DNA from: Aphanomyces cochlioides
Lineage: Eukaryota > Oomycota > Saprolegniomycetes > Saprolegniales > Verrucalvaceae
NCBI GenBank assembly: GCA_019828595.1
Contig: JAHQRK010000013.1
Span: 1,519,501 to 1,583,500 of the forward strand
Length of the DNA: 64,000 nt
Reading direction: 5' to 3'
The translations under genes were made by a program, and so were the position numbers. Positions within the stretch are counted from its first letter, which is position 1. Every line of letters begins with the position of its first letter. The notes under the pieces were generated by a model, which was not told where the DNA came from, ran no database searches, and saw nothing but the letters and a program-made list of their open reading frames with translations. Below are positions 62,480-64,000 of the stretch, piece by piece.

Positions 62480-63342
62480 TTTCACATGGTCAGACAATTT
62501 CGACCACAAAATTGATTTAATTTCACCAGGATTGAAATCAATTCTCAAGTTTTTACAAGCATTTGCCATGTCAATTTTTTCCAGTTATACCGAGGGATAT
62601 CAAGGGGTAGACATTTATGATATTTTGCATTGTCCATGACAATAATTGTGTTTAATGAATTCATTTCGTCCATGTCATGCAATAATATTTCAAACCAATT
62701 AACAAAATACTTGTGGTTGAACATCCCATGATAATCCTTTGGAGTTCTTTTTCCTTTTCCACCACCAACAAAAATATCCAGACCAAGTAATTTACTGTTT
62801 TCCCATCCACCATCCATTATTCCTGCAATAAAGCAATATCTTTGCCCTTTGTGATTTCCCTTGGATTGTAAATCCAATTTATCAGTGGGGTCATATAAAC
62901 TGTCCTTGTGTCGTGAATAATGGTGGTGGATATAAGATTCATCCATGTAAATAATTGGAGGAGAATTTGATCCAAAATTTTTTCCAAACATTTTTGATAC
63001 ATTAATGTCTCTTGAAATACGGGTAAATCTTTTTTCACGAATAAATTCTTGCACAATTTTTCTTGTTTTTCCAGTACCAGGAATTCTACTGGCATGAGTG
63101 GTTGAATTTCCAGGAGGAGGGGCACAAATAATTTTTTTTTCTTCCAAATTTTTTTTCCAAACTTGAACAACAATTTTTGTGCTTCAACCAAGTAAAATTC
63201 CAACACGTTCCGTTACAGTTGGGACACCATCCTTCAATAATTGAGCATAAACCCGTAAAATATCAATTCTTTCTTCGCTTGTTAAACTGCCCGGTCTCTC
63301 AGCTTTAACGAAGGCAATAACTTCTTCATAGCTTGGAGCCAT
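62480..63342 (-). pseudogene. Tc1/IS630-type transposase, 5' part (split gene)
   Basis: ATG 63342 (MAPSYEEVIAFVKAERPG) starts an HTH region; TGA at 63184-63186 interrupts it before STKIVVQVWKKN. The catalytic core has PIIYMDESYIHHHYS (first Asp) and NTIIVMDNAKYHKCLP (second Asp). A one-base shift near 62580 leads into ACKNLRIDFNPGEIKSILW and SDHVKKTW, which ends at the right boundary of element C. The gene resumes at 59911. Confidence 0.8.
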
Positions 63343-63731
63343 CCTCCACCACCGACGTCACAATCGCACCCGAGTCCAACCAATTTGATATGAGAGGGAG
63401 TGCTACTTTGTCTACCTGTATAAATTTATAATGGGTGCAAAGACAAACGTTTAACAATTTATAAAGGGTATTTAATGTAACGATGCAAAATGACAACCAT
63501 TCCTTTTTCTTTTTTACGTTATCTCACAAGATATTATGTTTTAGAGCATTTAAGTGTTCGAAACGAATCGTCCGCAAAAAATTGAGTCTATTATAGAAAC
63601 ATAGGCAAAAACATTGAGCGAAAATTTTTCTTGATAAAAATTCCCCAGTTCCCTCGATGCTTTCGACTATTGTAAAGTAGACAGTCTGTAGATGACATCA
63701 GTGCCTTTGAGCACTTCATTTCGTCTTTTCA
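63343..63731. other. Spacer, upstream of the Tc1 gene at the edge
   Basis: No gene. CTTCATTTCGTCTTTTCA directly before ATG 63732 resembles an Inr region. Confidence 0.45.
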
Positions 63732-64000
63732 ATGCCAAGAGGCAAGCTTTTGACGGACGAGGAGATAGGCAAAGCCAAGGCCTTCTCTTCTCTTGGCAAA
63801 TCGAATCGCTGGATCGCGAACGAACTGGGCCGCAGTGAGAAGGCGATCCGAAACCTCTGGAAGCAAGTTGTGGCTGTAAAGCCAAAAAAACGACGCGGTC
63901 GTCGCATCGTGTTCAAACGACGTGACATACGTCGAATCTTTCGACTTGCCATACACAAACAAATGTTGACACGAAAAATTGCAGCTATGTTTGCTTCGAA
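63732..64000 (+). CDS. Tc1-type transposase, N-terminal part, runs off the window
   Basis: 89 codons open from ATG 63732 to the edge (MPRGKLLTDEEIGKAKAF). A helix-turn-helix is visible (KSNRWIANELGRSEKAIRNLW), then a basic GRPR-like hook KKRRGRRIVF and the start of a second helical unit (RRIFRLAIHKQMLTRKIAAM). This is the bipartite paired-like DNA-binding domain of Tc1/Tc3 transposases. No stop is seen so far; whether it is complete cannot be told from this window. The minus-strand frames here are its shadow. Confidence 0.75.
   Translation, partial: MPRGKLLTDEEIGKAKAFSSLGKSNRWIANELGRSEKAIRNLWKQVVAVKPKKRRGRRIVFKRRDIRRIFRLAIHKQMLTRKIAAMFAS

Noticed and set aside
61776..62569. Long minus frames of repeated Leu-Ser-Lys-Leu-Cys
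   Set aside because: Translations of the minisatellite; not genes.
1..64000. CRISPR arrays, bacterial operons, rRNA operons
   Set aside because: None found; the repeats present are LTRs, TIRs, minisatellites and dispersed elements of a eukaryotic genome.

Overview
The window reads as nuclear DNA of an oomycete, most likely a Saprolegniales such as Aphanomyces or Saprolegnia; the species cannot be fixed from sequence alone. The grounds are: introns of about 43-80 nt with GT...AG ends; several genes with a compact promoter resembling the oomycete Inr+FPR core (TCATTYY followed by CAWTT) 15-60 bp before the ATG; Crypton-type tyrosine recombinase elements; Tc1/mariner, pogo, hAT, PIF and MULE relics; and many tiny secreted proteins. 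There is no bacterial-style operon structure.

Layout. 1-804: 3' end of a coiled-coil protein gene with three micro-introns. 1.5-5.4, 12.3 and 16.1 kb: five copies of a ~94-aa secreted protein family (here called GLFP), two intact, two frameshifted in an inverted pair, and one cut in its signal peptide by a Ty3/Gypsy element (5392-12267) with a perfect 5-bp target duplication. 13.99-15.7 kb: pogo-type transposase and a hAT tail. 17110-24268: a second, younger Gypsy element on the minus strand. 24.4-27.3 kb: PIF/Harbinger and Crypton relics. 28.25-31.84 kb: a MULE-type transposon that carries a SET-domain gene. 32.2-34.0 kb: a Tc1/mariner element, with likely non-autonomous relatives at 37.3 and 41.9 kb. 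35.4 and 40.3 kb: a second tiny secreted family sharing the C-terminus RTTDKP. 45.93-46.10 kb: U2 snRNA. 46.8-51.3 kb: tandem alpha-carbonic anhydrase genes, the second cut by a solo LTR. 48.5, 56.4 and 57.5 kb: three copies of an unrecognised protein with an SH3/KOW-like N-terminus and a CxxC...CxxC pair. 52.5-55.7 and 59.9-62.5 kb: three tyrosine-recombinase elements, one with an intact 489-aa recombinase sitting inside a Tc1-like transposase gene. A new Tc1-type gene starts at 63732 and runs off the window.

The most unusual content. (1) Both Gypsy elements, though diverged, carry a related gene in antisense orientation between integrase and the 3' LTR. In both it has a GT-AG intron at the matching place, then an Arg/Ser-rich part, and it ends within ~15 bp of the end of the integrase C-terminal domain. 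(2) A MULE transposase and a histone-methyltransferase-like SET gene face each other 75 bp apart between one pair of terminal inverted repeats. (3) Three tyrosine-recombinase elements share patterned inverted termini built of CGACA units followed by TGATTGG; the intact one splits a transposase gene and is flanked by an imperfect direct repeat.

Most mobile-element genes carry one to several in-frame stops (often TGA) or frameshifts, so this is a region of nested, decaying insertions around small secreted-protein genes.
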